Source: Neostapfia colusana (taxonomy: Eukaryota; Streptophyta; Magnoliopsida; Poales; Poaceae). Taken from it: a stretch of 64,000 nt of DNA. The stretch's first letter is position 1. Each line of letters starts with the position of its first letter. The position numbers were made by a program, and so were the translations under genes. The DNA lies in NCBI GenBank assembly GCA_030760725.1, contig JASWHV010000008.1, positions 55,651,671-55,715,670 on the forward strand, given 5' to 3'. Of this stretch, positions 43,387 to 56,248 are shown piece after piece. The notes beneath the pieces are model-generated. The model did not search any database. It was given only the letters and a program-made list of their open reading frames with translations, and was not told where the DNA came from.

Positions 43387-45069
43387 ATGTCATACTTAAG
43401 GATCCATGAAAACAGTACGGTAATGAAGTGATACATGGAGAAAATTGCACAACATTCAGATATATTGATAAAGCAAACACTTTATACAAGATACATGATT
43501 CTCAGGTCAAAATTACAGCCACTTTTAACCACACGAGGTGTTGTGCTCATGTTGTCACTACATACTCACACGCTTTTGTCTTTCTAATGACATGTCACTG
43601 TTAAAAAAGCTACCATCCGTAGAAAAATATTTGAAAAGGTCAAATATTCATTCTACAGTAAAACAGTGAGTTACAACATAAAATATGTCATTGAACTCAT
43701 GCAAATTTGGAAATATGAATCAAACTTATTAACAAATTTGATTTCTGGTTTGCTGCCCAAAATGACAGTACTGACCAGTTTCCCTTCTACCCAGATCTAG
43801 ACTATGTTAAGGGCAAAATTAGTTCTGGAGTTCAACATCAAAGTTGAAGTTAACTTAAATAGCTTCCATAACATATTTGTTTGCGCTCAGATCTGTCCTG
43901 GTTCAAAAGTTATTACATGTCAAAGTCAACGGAATTTCTGGAGAAAATTGGACAGCACCTCCCTGCTTGAGGTACTGATCTGATCCAAGAATTCCAGTTA
44001 ATTCTATACCGAATTTGGCAGAACCTTCTGTTACAAAGTTGTAACCTATATCATAACGTTTTCAGAACTACCTCATTTTCTATTTTTAGATTTTTATGCA
44101 GAAAGTTATGCTTATTTTACAGAGAGTTACATAGAGTATTTTCTCTACCCTGTTTTCTAGACAGTTTCAACTGTACTGCATTTTTCGACCAGTCAGGTGA
44201 TAAAACACCTCTGTACATCAATAGAAAAGTTATAAAGCTCTTCCAAATATTTCTAGAAATGTATCATACGACCCCAACGTCAAAAGAACTCGACCTCTAA
44301 CCTCTGTATAACTTCAGCGTTATTTCAGCTGAAAACAGAGGACTCTGTTCCTAATATCATATAAGTTGAAAACTTGCTTACTTTAGAAATCCTGATTAAG
44401 GGAAGAAGTTAAATCAAACTTTTAGTGCTTTGAATCAAAATTTTCAAGTTTTACAATGATGTTGATCATTTAGTGGAGTGCGACGCCGAAGCGTCACCAC
44501 AATCATGCCAGTACTGCTTCCTCACAAAGAAAACCTATACCGGACTAAGCCGGCTTCGTTATTCAGTGGCACTAAGCTGCTACTCGTCTACCGATCCGTG
44601 GTTAGACTACCTGCAATAAACTCACACAATCATCGGGCTCAGCTGCACACTGAACCCGGCACCATAAAAGTTTCATACACCCATCCGTCGTCACACGCAC
44701 GGCCAAACACGCCTTGAGCTACATATTCACGTTACCAACCACATGATGGGGTCTCACCTACTTGCCCGTAGCACGCCGGAGACTGGAGTTGCTCGAATAC
44801 CGCAAATGACATGAAAAGTCATAGCGGATACCAAAACTGGCCGGGTTACCTGCCACCCGTGAGGCTCCACCCTTAATCTTGTGTGCAGGTGGACAGCACT
44901 TACATGCACTCCAAGACATAAGAAGTCCCGAGATGCATGATTTTCCGACATAACAGATAGGTTAGTGTTGCCACTTTCTATACACTAATAACATCCTTAT
45001 GTGGGCTAATAACTCGTTCCTCACTGAGTTTTTTTTTTAAATCTAGCCTTTTTAAGTGTGTTAAACCTC
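43387..45069 (-). other. gypsy-2 leader (untranslated)
   Basis: A 1.7-kb A/T-rich stretch between gag and the primer site with no coding signal. Confidence 0.75.
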
Positions 45070-45087
45070 AACGAAGCTCTGATACCA
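45070..45087 (-). promoter_or_regulatory. Primer binding site of gypsy-2 (initiator tRNA-Met)
   Basis: The minus strand reads TGGTATCAGAGCTTCGTT, three bases inside the LTR end CCTCACA. Confidence 0.92.
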
Positions 45088-45090
45088 TGA

Positions 45091-48000
45091 TGTGAGGACC
45101 TGACGGTCCCGAAAATACAGGATCTCACTAGGGTGCTGCGATGGACAGCATCAGATAACACACAGAAAAGGTGATAAGCGGAAGCTACATTTTATTACAT
45201 AAACTTGTTTATCGACATAGTTACATCAAAATAAATGTTATAGTCTACACTCGCGGTCGTAGACTAAGCAAAAGGTTCACGTTCAGCATGTGAACGTGTT
45301 CCTACTAGCACACACGCACACACTAATACGGCAGCGTGCACGACTCCTATTCGACGGCGGTGCCCTCTTGGGGGATCGTCTCCTCCTTGGGAGCCTCCTC
45401 CTCATAGAACCATGCAAATGCTTCAACAAACAAGCAGTGAGCATGATGGCTCAGCAAGACTGACTCGTCTTACCTAACATGTAACTCTATATGTGGGATT
45501 TGAAGTGTATAATGGGAAGTTCATTGCATAAGGACTCACCTAAGTAGTTGATTCTTACTTTCAGGTTTTAGGCTCAGATTATTGAAAAACCTTGTGCTAA
45601 TCCACATAACAAGTCCGCAATCAAACAAGAAACGCATTCCTCTTATGTAACTTGCCTAAGGTTGAAAAGAACTTTGATTTGCTCTAAACTAAAGCATTTC
45701 TTGACAATTAACCTGTTCTTTCTACGTCACGGTACAGTGAACAAGTGGTACTCACTGACCGTGAGGGACGGCGATTATAATAGATTTACACCTGAAGGGT
45801 TACCCGAATAACCCGTCACATATGCCAGCACACAATGTTGCCTTCAGCAACCATCACGGACGTCGTACGCAACCACCTTTCATCCGTTAGCCAAGTGTTG
45901 AACTGGTCCTATCATCCCGAGCAAGAGGTCTCTATGCGGAGCATCCTCAGTGCCTGCCAGCCGATTTACACTTCAGTGCTCTCAAACTACCCTCTGGACT
46001 ACAAGCAATGCCTCAACATATCGCTACCCGAATTACATTGGTTTCCCGGTTCCCATATAGCCGGTAGGTCTTCGGTACTGTTCTAGCTTGTTCAATAGGC
46101 CCGCACATGGCTCATCCTTAAGCGACAAGCAGAGCTATGGCACCCAGGCCCCAAAGTCCTGCTGCCCTTACTCTCCGCTCAGTCTCATTTTCTTGCCATG
46201 TGATTCATTGTCTATCTCTCTAACCGAGTGGTGTGCCTCTAAGCCTATTATCGCCAGTAGTTCCAACTAATCGACTTGTACCGAATCCTATACCATTTAA
46301 GCATTGCAGTGGCTACTCGAGGTTTCAAATCCTAAACCCAAAATATCTGGTTCTCTTGGCTATGCAAGTGGGTTTCAATTCAAGACTCTAATGCACATCA
46401 TAAGACTTGCATAAAGTAAGTGATCAAAACAATAAACTTTAAAAGTAGGTTAATGCAAACCGGAGCTTGCCTTTTTTCTGGTCGTTGAATAAATGTTCTT
46501 CTAGAGTAATAAAGTCCAGAACCTCCATTTCTTCCTCGACCTTAGTGACTACAGGAAAATAAAAATACGATGCGTGTCAAATTTACATACATTTGTGTTG
46601 AATTGAGATTGTGAATACTATAAGTATAGCTAGACAGTCCCTATTACTCTAAAATTTTTGCTGTGGTTTGGTGACAACCTATATAAGGACTTGGCCAAAT
46701 TCCATTTGAAGCAAAGCTCATTTGAGCCCTGCATAAATAAATGTGTGTTTGGCCATAATTTGGAGAGCCATGACTTTTTGGAAACTAGAGTTCAATATGG
46801 TTCTATTGGAATTGGTTTTCTATGGATTCTAATGGATCAATCCATGACATTTTGGAAACTAGAGTTGAATATGGTTCTAATGGAATTGGTTTCATCTAAT
46901 TTGGAGAATCCTAGCAAAAGATATGAGCTAAACAAGTTCAGAGAAATTCTGAAAAATGTTTGTGGATATTTTTCTTTTTCTCTAAACCAGTTTACTTAAT
47001 CACACCATTAAGTGGACTAAAGGAGCTTGGATGGATCTGAAATTTTCATGAGGCTCAGGTATATTACAATGAACATCCTGGAAAAATTTCAGAATTTTCC
47101 ATAAAAGGAATCACCAGTTAAAATTCCAAAGAGTTTGAATTTTGGAGAATTAATTATGGAGAAATAATGTTTTTCATGGGGTGAAACTTGTCTTTCTGGA
47201 AAGTACTCAGAGAGCTAAATCTAGCAAAATTTGTTTCACACGATTTGGACAATCCTAGCCAAAGTTATGGGCTTCTACAGTTTTGGAGGGAAAACTGAAA
47301 AAGAAAACATGAAATGTTTAAACGGTATCGTCGTCAACCTCTCGCCGGCACCGAGCGGTGGTACTGTAGCGGTGCCTTCTCGGCATATGGTGGATGAATT
47401 TCGATGCGGTTTCTTCCTAGATGTTCCTCGGAGCACGGCACACACTCCTGGCAACTCCTCGCACCTCGGCATCGCCGGAAAAGTGATCGGCGATGGTGAC
47501 GGCGGATTTGAGCTCGGGTCCGACGGTGATAACTTAGCTCGGCAGGGAGCACGACCAACCAAGAGGCCGTAAAGCACCACTTTGGCACGGAGAACCTAAC
47601 CCTGCTCTCCTCTTGGCCGTAGATCGCCCGGAAGTTGGACTTCACCGGTGATCCGAGCCGTTTTCACCGGCTGCTGTGAAAACTCGGTGCTACGCTCACC
47701 GACTGGACCATCCGTGCTAAGATTTGACCTAGGTGCTCATTAGATCCTACTCTATCTCTAGCCAGACCAGCTGATCAATCATGCAAGAGGAATTTCACGT
47801 TGTGGTTGGCTTTGGTTCTATACGGGGATCGCCGGAAAACTTGAAATTCTGGCTAGCCGGCGCTAAAAGGGAGCTAGGGGGTCTTGAAGGAGCTACTAGG
47901 CCTCGATGCTAACCTCTGTGTGCAGTTGGTTGCGCTGGAGCGGCTCTGAGATGACCGGGCGACGGTGATCCGTAGAGGTGCGGCAGCGGTGGACAGAGGA

Positions 48001-49000
48001 AGAAGAAAATGGCTCGGTGGAGCTCGAGGAACATCGGTCACGGGCTGGAAACGTTGTGAGAAAGTCAAGGAAACGTCAGCGATCTCGTTTGCAGCCTCCG
48101 TTTGGGGTGAAGACCCTGGTTCGACCGGTCGACAGTGGAGCAGAGAGCTTCGGGGATGCGGCGATGTGTGACGTGTTTTCTGTGCGGGAGAGCATCGAAG
48201 TAGTGGCGAAATGGTTTTGTGGCGCCCGGGGCTCGAAGATGAGGCGCTGAAAAACGTCGTCCGTCAGTCAGGAGCTGGAAGCAGCTCCTGGCGAGGCTTC
48301 AGCGCCGTGGCGCTCTCGGGCACACGTGCAAGAAACCGAGCAACGCTCGGTGGAGTCGGTTTGAGCTCCTGTGTGGCTGACAGTGGCCCCAATTTTTTAA
48401 TTTTGTCCTCACTAATTTAATTTGACACTTTTGTATAAAATTTGGGACTTCTCTGCCCTTTGAAATTTGATCAAACTACCAAATCACCATTCGAATTTGA
48501 ATGAATCAAAGTGCAAAATGGTTTGGATGAATTTGCAGCACATGTGAAGTTGAAATTAAAATTTGGTTTGAATTTGATCCAACTAGCTCAAGTCAAGATC
48601 AACTCTAAATGGAGTGAAAATTGGTGTGTGAGCTCATAAAAATGTGCTGAGTATGAATATGAATCCCACTTTTGAATTCATGGGATGAAAGGGGTTTGAA
48701 TTTGAATTTAAGTTCAAACTAGCCTTTTAATGATTGTACACAAAAGTACCTCAAAGAGGTTTGGATCTGTATGAAATTTGGCATGAACATTCCTAACAAA
48801 GTTTAGGAGTTGATAGTGCGCTAAGCCCCTATATGATGTATGTGGAAAATGCCACTTTTGAATTATGTGAGTTCATCTCCTAATCACTCTATTTACGGTG
48901 GTTACTTGCTCTTCAAATGTGTTCAATGTTTTTACCACAATTGAGCTGAGATGTGGGTGTGATGAACACTTTTAGCAAGTGAAAAAATTGGGCCCTTACA
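45091..49000 (-). repeat. 5' LTR of gypsy-2
   Basis: It runs from TGTGAGGACC to GGGCCCTTACA, 3910 bp, homologous to 34391-38800 without the MITE. Frames in 47230-48420 are chance open frames of the GC-rich part. Confidence 0.93.
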
Positions 49001-49005
49001 ATCCA

Positions 49006-49432
49006 GTAGTTGAGTTGATGATCTAGTCAATGCGAGAAAAAGGAAAGTGATCCTTTGGGTAAGCTTTGTTGAGCAACGTGAAATCGACACACATGTGCAA
49101 GACTAGTGTACTCTTCTTGGGAACCAATACTAGGTTTGCTACCTATTCATAGTGAGTGAGCCCTCGTATGAAACCAGCTGCACGAAATCAGGTGATCTCT
49201 TCCATAGTACATTTTAACCAAGACCTTGAGTATGAACCACGAAATTGTATGAACCAAGACCTTGCGTTTTTTCCTGGAAAAGCATTGTAGTTTTTTCTTG
49301 ATGCTTTTGTACCTAGGAAGATGTAGAATGCATCCTTGAAAAGTTCTATAGACACACCCATCATATCAGAAGGATTCCACACGAATATGTTCTAATTCTC
49401 ATGAAGGAACTTGACGAGCGCGTCTTCCTATA
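49006..49432 (-). pseudogene. Old Tat-type gypsy RT remnant, upstream half
   Basis: The minus strand gives VKFLHEN-*-NIFVWNPSDMMG, a motif (FAW.PSDMPGI) that precedes RT in Tat elements. In shifting frames it then gives LVPKK, MCVDFT-like, NKAYPKDHFPF and SRID residues. It is the N-terminal part of the RT whose rest is at 34020-34390. The two were split by gypsy-2. Confidence 0.72.
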
Positions 49433-49670
49433 TGTTAGAATATTGTAAGTCTTATGGGACTCATTAATATTGTCATTAGACCTCCTTAATGCTGTTATTA
49501 GGGGTCATTAGAAGCTGTCATTAAAAGCCATTAGTGCCCTGATTACAGCCAGACTTGAGATGCAAGGCTGCTGCCCTATATATTGTACCCCATGGTGGCC
49601 TGAATATATATATATATATATATATACATATATATACATACAATTCAAAGGTATTTCCTCTCTTCTATCA
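49433..49670 (+). repeat. 5' LTR of a plus-strand Ty1/copia element (238 bp)
   Basis: It starts TGTTAGAATATTG, ends CTTCTATCA and is followed directly by TGGTATCAGAGCCAGAGGTC, the tRNA-Met primer site. An (AT)n run with ATAC interruptions covers 49604-49645. No partner LTR is in the window. Confidence 0.82.
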
Positions 49671-50181
49671 TGGTATCAGAGCCAGAGGTCTCGAGTTCGA
49701 ATCCTAGCGGGTACGATTTATTAAAATAAATTGCAGCCGACTCCTATTCCACGTTTGCGGCGCAAGAGAGCCTGCACGTGAGTGGGAGTGTTGAAATATA
49801 AGTGAATTGCCCACCCATCCCCATCAGCTTAAGCTTTTGGGGTCAACTGGATGGTGCATAGTAGCTTAACATGGTAATCAGAGCCTCATTTTTTCGCTTC
49901 CGCTCATATCTAGCCGCAGCCGCCGGTGTTCTGCCCGTGCGATCAGCATGGCTGATTACTCAGAGGTGACTGCCCTCCGTACCCTGCTAAAGGTGATCAT
50001 GAAGGAGGCCGAGGACGCGAGGCGCAGGCTGCCGTCGCCCGTTGCCGTGTCCAGGCCGCCCGCCTCCTCCTCGCTGAAGAGGAGTCCAAGGCTGCCGCCT
50101 TGGAGTAGACGGCTGCTACGGCCCGTCAACGCGTACCTTCGTCATCTTCCTCGCCCATCCAGACCGCTGTCTCTGCAGCTC
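49671..50181 (+). mobile_element. Copia leader, second LTR-like unit and gag start, interrupted by gypsy-3
   Basis: The primer site is at 49671-49690. A second TG...CA unit (49789-49871, TGTTGAAATATAAG to GCTTAACA) is followed by another near-perfect primer site, TGGTAATCAGAGCC. An 89-codon frame from ATG 49948 (MADYSEVTALRTLLKVIMKE) then runs to a GC-rich Arg/Pro/Leu-rich tail. It may be a gag start but no gag motif is recognisable. Gypsy-3's LTR begins at 50182 inside it. Confidence 0.55.
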
Positions 50182-53100
50182 TGTCACACCCGGTTTTTCC
50201 GAAGAATAACCGAGTGAAGATCACATGTATGCCAGGATCATTTTCTCATACATGTGATGACAAATAGTGAAGCATCATTTATTACAAGCCAGGTGTCGAA
50301 TATAAATAAGTCTTACATAGCATATGTCTCGATGGACGATATTAAGTTCATAACAAGTAAATATAATAGCAGCGGAATATTATTCTTGTGGGCTCCGTCA
50401 CAGGCGTTGCACAGGGGACTCCATGAACCTAGAAACCTTCTTCGGGTCCGAAGTCTTGATCATTAAACACCACATCATTCTCTTAACCTGAGCAGCAATA
50501 TAAACCAACAAATATGCAAGTTTGAGTACCGATGGTACTCAGCAAGTGTGGGAAAATTTTGTCATGCATGGCTAGAGCAAGGAGAGGTTGAACTCATGGT
50601 TAAAGCACTACGCAATCAATACCTATCACCTTAGCTTATTAAGCACCTACATTACTACATAGGTGAAATGGTCCCAATCTCCCAACCCATCATCATAATC
50701 AAATAACCATAACATCATTTCCAATGTTAAGCTCACCGCTTAACATCCTCAACTTCCAAAGCCATCAATCCTCTAATCATGAATAAGTCCAAGCCGCTCT
50801 TGACCGTGAGCACGGCTGTCATGACAGTTTTGACTCTGTAGAGTTTGCACCACTGTACCCACATGTAGTGATTTCATCCCCCGTTGCTGGGTGGACTAAA
50901 AGAACCTCCATTATGCCAGTGGCCACAAACCACATTCACACTTCCCAGGTGTGTAGCCAGGAGATCACTACGAAGCCTTTACAAAGGGATTCCCGACGAG
51001 CGTGGGCCCACTGAGGTTTCACCCCTAACAGCATACAAGAGGCTCCAACCCCGCTGCAGTGGCCCCCTCTTGAGCCTTGCGGTTCACATGGTAGTCCAGC
51101 TGACACCTACTCCCCGCACCATCCAACACACCCATACTACGCCGGGGATACACCCAATTAATTTGCCAAGCTGCCCCATCTCAGCATGTGGTTGGCACGG
51201 TAAAGCCAGGTTACATGCTCCATGAACCGGTCCTTAGGATCCAGGCAAGTACTAAACACAAACCCGATTCTCGTGCACCCAGCACCAACCAAAACATCCA
51301 ACTTGCCTTGATCCCTACCTCTACATAACTCATAATATCTCATTCAAGAGTAAGGTAAGCAAGTTGATAATATCATATCCCACTTATCCTATTCTAAGCA
51401 TGGCTAAGCATAAGAAATATGAATGAATGATATAATAAAGCAAAATCCCATCCCAAGCTACAAGGAAAACAAGGTAATGCAATTCTAGGGAAACTTCCTA
51501 GCATGGGTTTCATATTTCAATTGACAATGCAAATAACTCTATCTACACATCCTAGTATAGGAACAAAGTGGTCAAGGACACTTGCCTTCTTCCTACTGCT
51601 CTGGGAATGGAAAGTCTTGTTCTTGGAAGGGAAGAACTTGCTCTGGGGCAGGTTCTACTCATACCATCACACATAGCAAAAGAAAACAACAATCCATAAG
51701 ACATAGTTCACACTTTCACTTCATACAAGCCACACATTCACACCTATGAAAGTCATTCACACTTCTAAGGGTTGTGGTTACTCTATGTGTGTTGATTTTT
51801 GGCCTACATGCACTTTTAAACATATGTATATTATTTCTAACTTTTGTATTCAGATTTCTGTTTGCACAATATATATGAATTTCCAATTTAAACAAATTCT
51901 TTAATACCCTCTTTAACTACCAAGTTTGCATGGAAGGTAATTTCCTACTCCAAATGGGTTTTCAGATCTTCTACCAAATCCTAAACTGAAATCTTTGGAT
52001 TTGGAAACTTCTTTATCATTTTCTAGTTATGCATACCTAGTTGCTATATTTTCAGATTTATTTCCTATGCCTAATTGTGAACTTTATTATGAAAATAGTA
52101 AGACACCCCATCTAAACAGAATAGGTTCTGATATAAGATATTAAATAATATATTTTTGAACTTCTCCTCTGATGTGAACTAATTTAAATCTATTTTACCC
52201 ATTTTCAAAATTATTTATTAACCTAAAAATGTGTTCCTAGAACTAATAAACATGAACACACCCAAACAGATTTCGTTTCAGCCTAAAATTTATTTTTTAG
52301 TTCATTCTAAAGCTTTCCAAATGTTAGTAGAGTTTAAACTTGAATTTACAATGTGTTTGCCTCACCCTTTTAAATTTAAATCTTAATTACATATTCAAAT
52401 TCCTAAATTTAATATTATATAAGGTTAAAAATGCAAAATCGCCCCATTACAGGGTCTATTATATTATTTCATAAATTTCTAGGGGTCTAGTTACACATAA
52501 CAGAGGGGTTTTCCTAATTTTTATTAAGTCCAGGGGCTAAAACTGATTTTTAATTGAATTTACATGAATTTCTAAAGTTCCAGGGGCTAGATCAGAAGTT
52601 TCCGGGGCTAGCTCGTATTTTCTGAGATCCCTAGGGGGTAGCGCGTAAGAATCCCGGTCTTTATAATGCGGGGCTGACGTGGACCGTCCGATTTGAAACA
52701 GATGGCTCAGATTAGATCGCTGAACCGGTAAGCGCGGGTTTTAATTCCACCGTGCGATTTAAAATAGACGGCGCACAAGCGGCCACGTCGCTCTGACCGA
52801 GCGCGGGCGGCGCTGCCCGGCGGCGCACGGCGGCAATCTCGCCGGAATACTTCGGATCTTCGTCAATTCTTCCTAAAACTGAGATTTCATGGCGTAGATC
52901 GGTAGAAGGGAGGTCGGGGATCTCACCTTGGGGTTTTTCTTGAGCTCGGAAGTCCTGGAAGGCGGTCGGCGACGAGGTCCGAGGTGAATTCACGGCGATG
53001 CTCATCGGCACTGTGTCTGAAGCGCAAACCACCGAGTTTTCTGCACCTGCATGATTCCCCGGAGGCGGTGGAACACGATCGGCGCGTTAGATCAGAGAAC

Positions 53101-53581
53101 CCGAGCAAAGATCGAGAGAAAACGGTGATCGGAGCTTCGGTTCTCACCGGGAGGAAAAACAGCCGATCGCGGTTGAAAAACAGGACGATGCCGGTGTTTA
53201 TATAGCCGGGGGAGGGCGGCGTTCGGTTGGGATCGAGCTGGATTCTTCCAGAACCGAAATTTGGTTGGGATACGCGGGTATCCGGGGTGGTTTCGATTCG
53301 GGGGAGAGAGGAGTCCCGGGTCGGCCGAGCGCGCGCGCGAGGAGGAAGAAGACGGCGGGCCCCACATGTCAGTGAGAGGAAAACGGGGTGCGCGGCTGCG
53401 GGCTGGCGCAGGGGCGAGGTGGGCCGGCTGGTGGGTTTCGGCCCACTGGCCGGGGGTTTTGTTTTTTTCTTTTTCTTTTCTGTCTTGAGTTAAATTTTAA
53501 TTCCAATTTGAATTTCTGCACCACATGCAATACGTCCAAAAATTTTTAAATTCCCCTCTTAACAGGTTTTGGGGTGTTACA
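50182..53581 (-). repeat. Left LTR of gypsy-3
   Basis: It runs from TGTCACACCCGGTTTTTCC to GGGGTGTTACA, 3400 bp. The preceding AGCTC (50177-50181) would be the target duplication. GC rises at 52680-53450, the promoter side. Confidence 0.95.
53197..53205 (-). promoter_or_regulatory. TATA box in the left gypsy-3 LTR
   Basis: The minus strand reads CTATATAAA within GGCTATATAAACACCGG, about 380 bases inside the LTR start and at the GC-rich promoter side. The other LTR conserves it. Confidence 0.6.
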
Positions 53582-53600
53582 GCTCTACCCCCCTTAAAAG
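53582..53600 (-). promoter_or_regulatory. Polypurine tract of gypsy-3, first internal region
   Basis: The minus strand reads CTTTTAAGGGGGGTAGAGC just before the LTR start TGTAACACC. The same tract is present at 62825-62843. Confidence 0.85.
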
Positions 53601-53626
53601 AAATCTCGTCCTCGAGATTGGTGGTT

Positions 53627-56248
53627 CTAAGAAAACAATTCGGGAAACTGTGCCTTAAGCTCGTCTTCTCGCTCCCATGTGGCTTCCTCTTCCGAGTGAT
53701 GCTTCCACTGCACCTTGCACATCCAGATTCTTTTATTTCTTGTGAGGTGTTCCATTGTCTCCAAAACCTTGACCGATTGCTCGGCATAAGACAGATCCTC
53801 GGCTACGTCGACCTCATTCATGGGTAACATCTCTTCAGGCGTCCTCAGACATTTCTTGAGCTGTGACACATGGAATACATTGTGCACATCCGATAGGCGA
53901 GCCGGCAGTTCTAGTTGATATGCCACTTTGCCTTTCCTCTCCAGAACTTGAAAGGGTCCGATGTATCGAGGTGATAACTTCCCTTTCACCTTGAACCGAC
54001 GAAGTCCTCGAATAGGGGACACCTTGAGGTAGACATAGTCCCCCACGTTGAAAACGAGTTCTCTTCTTCGTACATCGGCATAGCTCTTTTGTCGTGTCTG
54101 TGCTATCCTCAAGTTGTTGCGGATTTCCCTCACCTTCGCCTCGGCTACTTGTAGTACTTCGGGCCCAAACACTTTGCTTTCCCCCGTTTGATTCCAAAAT
54201 AGTGGAGTTCTGCATTTCCTCCCATACAAAGCCTCAAATGGTGACATCTTCATGCTAGCCTGATAGCTGTTGTTATAGGAGAACTCCGCATACGGTAAGT
54301 TCTTATCCCAACTCCGATTGTTTTTGAGTGCACACGCTCTCAGCATATCCTCAAGGATCTGATTGGTTCTTTCCGTCTGCCTGTCAGTTTGGGGATGATA
54401 GGCAGAACTAAAGTTTAGATGGGTTCCCATGGATTCATGCAGCTTCTGCCAGAACCTTGAGGTGAACTGTTTCCCTCGATCCGACACTATCTTCTTTGGC
54501 ACTCCATGATAACACACGATCCTTGACATGTACAACTCCGCCAATTTGGATCCGCTGTAGCTTTCTTTCACGGGGATGAAATGAGCTACCTTGGTTAGCC
54601 TGTCGATGATGACCCATATTGAATCATATCCTGATTGTGTCCTAGGCAATCCCTCTATGAAATCCATACCGATTTCTTCCCGTTTCCATTCAGGCACTTT
54701 GAGTGGTTGCAACAATCCCGCGGGTGGTTGATATTCTGCTTTCACCAACTTACATGTGTCACATAGGGCAACATGTTCCGCGACATCTCGCTTCATTCCA
54801 TACCACCAATACCTGCTCTTGAGGTCATGGTACATCTTCGTACTCCCAGGATCAATGGAATAGTCGGAATCATGAGCCTCCTTCAAAATCAATTCACGGA
54901 TCTCCTTTACTTCAGGCACACAGATTCTTTTCCCGTGCCACACCGTACCTTGTTCATCCTCTCTGAAACCAGGGGCTTTATTTTCCTTGATGAGTTGTCT
55001 GATTTCTTGTATCTTCTCGTCATTCTTTTGACCATCGCGTATGTCTTGCTCTAGTGTGGAGTCCACTTCCATGGTGATGGCTTCACCACTATTCACCAGG
55101 CATAGATTGAGTCTTATAACATCGTCCTTCAATTCCGTAGGCATGTCTTTCAAGCTCAACCTATTGACCTGCACCTTCCGGCTTAGAGCATCCGCCACGA
55201 CATTTGCTTTCCCAGGATGATAGTTGATTCCCACATCAAAGTCGTTGATTAGCTCTAACCATCTTCTTTGTCTGAGGTTGAGATCTGGCTGTGTGAAAAT
55301 GTACTTTAGGCTCTTATGATCCGTATATATCTCTGTCCTCTTCCCCATCAAGTAGTGCCGCCAAAATTTCAACGCGTGTACCACTGCGGCTAGTTCTAGG
55401 TCATGTGTAGGATAGTTCTTCTCGTGTTTCCGGAGCTGCCGGGATGCATAAGCCACGACATGCCCTTCTTGCATGAGAACACATCCCAACCCGTTTCCAG
55501 AGGCATCGCAGTACACTGAAAAGTTCTTCTGCATATCTGGCATAACTAGCACTGGGGCTGTTGTCAATCTTTTCTTTAGCTCCTGAAAACTCGTCTTGCA
55601 CTGCGGCGTCCATGTGAATGTGATTCCTTTCTCCAACAGTTTGGTGAGGGGTCTCGAGATCTTGGAGAATCCCTCAATAAACCGTCGATAATATCCAGCC
55701 AATCCTAAGAAGCTTCAAACTTCCCTTACATTCTCAGGGGTCTTCCACTTCTGTACATCCTCGATCTTGGCGGGATCTACGGAGATTCCTCCCTCCAAGA
55801 TTATATGTCCTAAAAAGGGAACTCTCTTCACCCAAAACTCACACTTGCTCAACTTGGCATATAGTTGGTGTTCTCTCAGCTTCTGCAACACCAACCTTAG
55901 CTGTTTCTCATGTTCTTCTTCATCTTTGGAGAAGACGAGAATGTCATCTATGAAAACCACCACAAATTTATCCAGATATTCCATGAATACCTTGTTCATG
56001 AGGTACATGAAGTATGCCGGGGCATTAGTTAGCCCGAAAGGCATGACTGTGTATTTATACAGTCCGTACCGAGATACGAAAGCTGTCTTGGGAATATCAG
56101 TTTGCCTTATCCTAAGTTGGTGGTATCCCGACCTGAGATCAATTTTCGAGAACACACAAGCTCCCCTCAACTGATCAAACAAGTCTTCAATGCGGGGTAA
56201 TGGGTACTTGTTCTTGACTGTTACTTCATTCAAGGCACGGTAGTCTAC
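53627..56248 (-). pseudogene. gypsy-3 pol: RT C-terminal part, RNase H, integrase, chromodomain
   Basis: RT is at 56233-55715: KYPLPRIEDLFDQLRGA, SKIDLRSGYHQLRI, PFGLTNAPAYF and the catalytic VVFIDDILVFSKD. A TGA at 55715-55717 (expected Arg, CGA to TGA) precedes a 691-codon frame ending at 53627. That frame has RNase H sites VYCDASGNG (about 64-71), HDLELAAV (about 100) and YTDHKSLKY (about 126). It also has the integrase zinc region (CDTC), core GMDFIEGLP, VSDRGKQF and QTERTNQ, the C-terminal GPFQVLERKGKVAYQLELP and a chromodomain-like tail (VQWKHHSEEEATWEREDELK). All integrase catalytic residues are kept. Only one stop lies in this part. Confidence 0.93.

Larger units (their letters stand above)
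34391..49000 (-). mobile_element. Complete Ty3/gypsy chromovirus (Tekay type), gypsy-2
   Basis: Two LTRs (34391-38800, 45091-49000), polypurine tract, primer site, gag and pol lie on the minus strand. The 5-bp target duplication ATCCA (34386-34390; 49001-49005) proves an intact insertion. The polyprotein is heavily frameshifted. It split an older RT pseudogene. Confidence 0.95.

Noticed and set aside
47231..48420. Open frames in the gypsy-2 right LTR (and the equivalent ones at 37080-38230)
   Set aside because: Frames are not kept between the two LTR copies and overlap on opposite strands.
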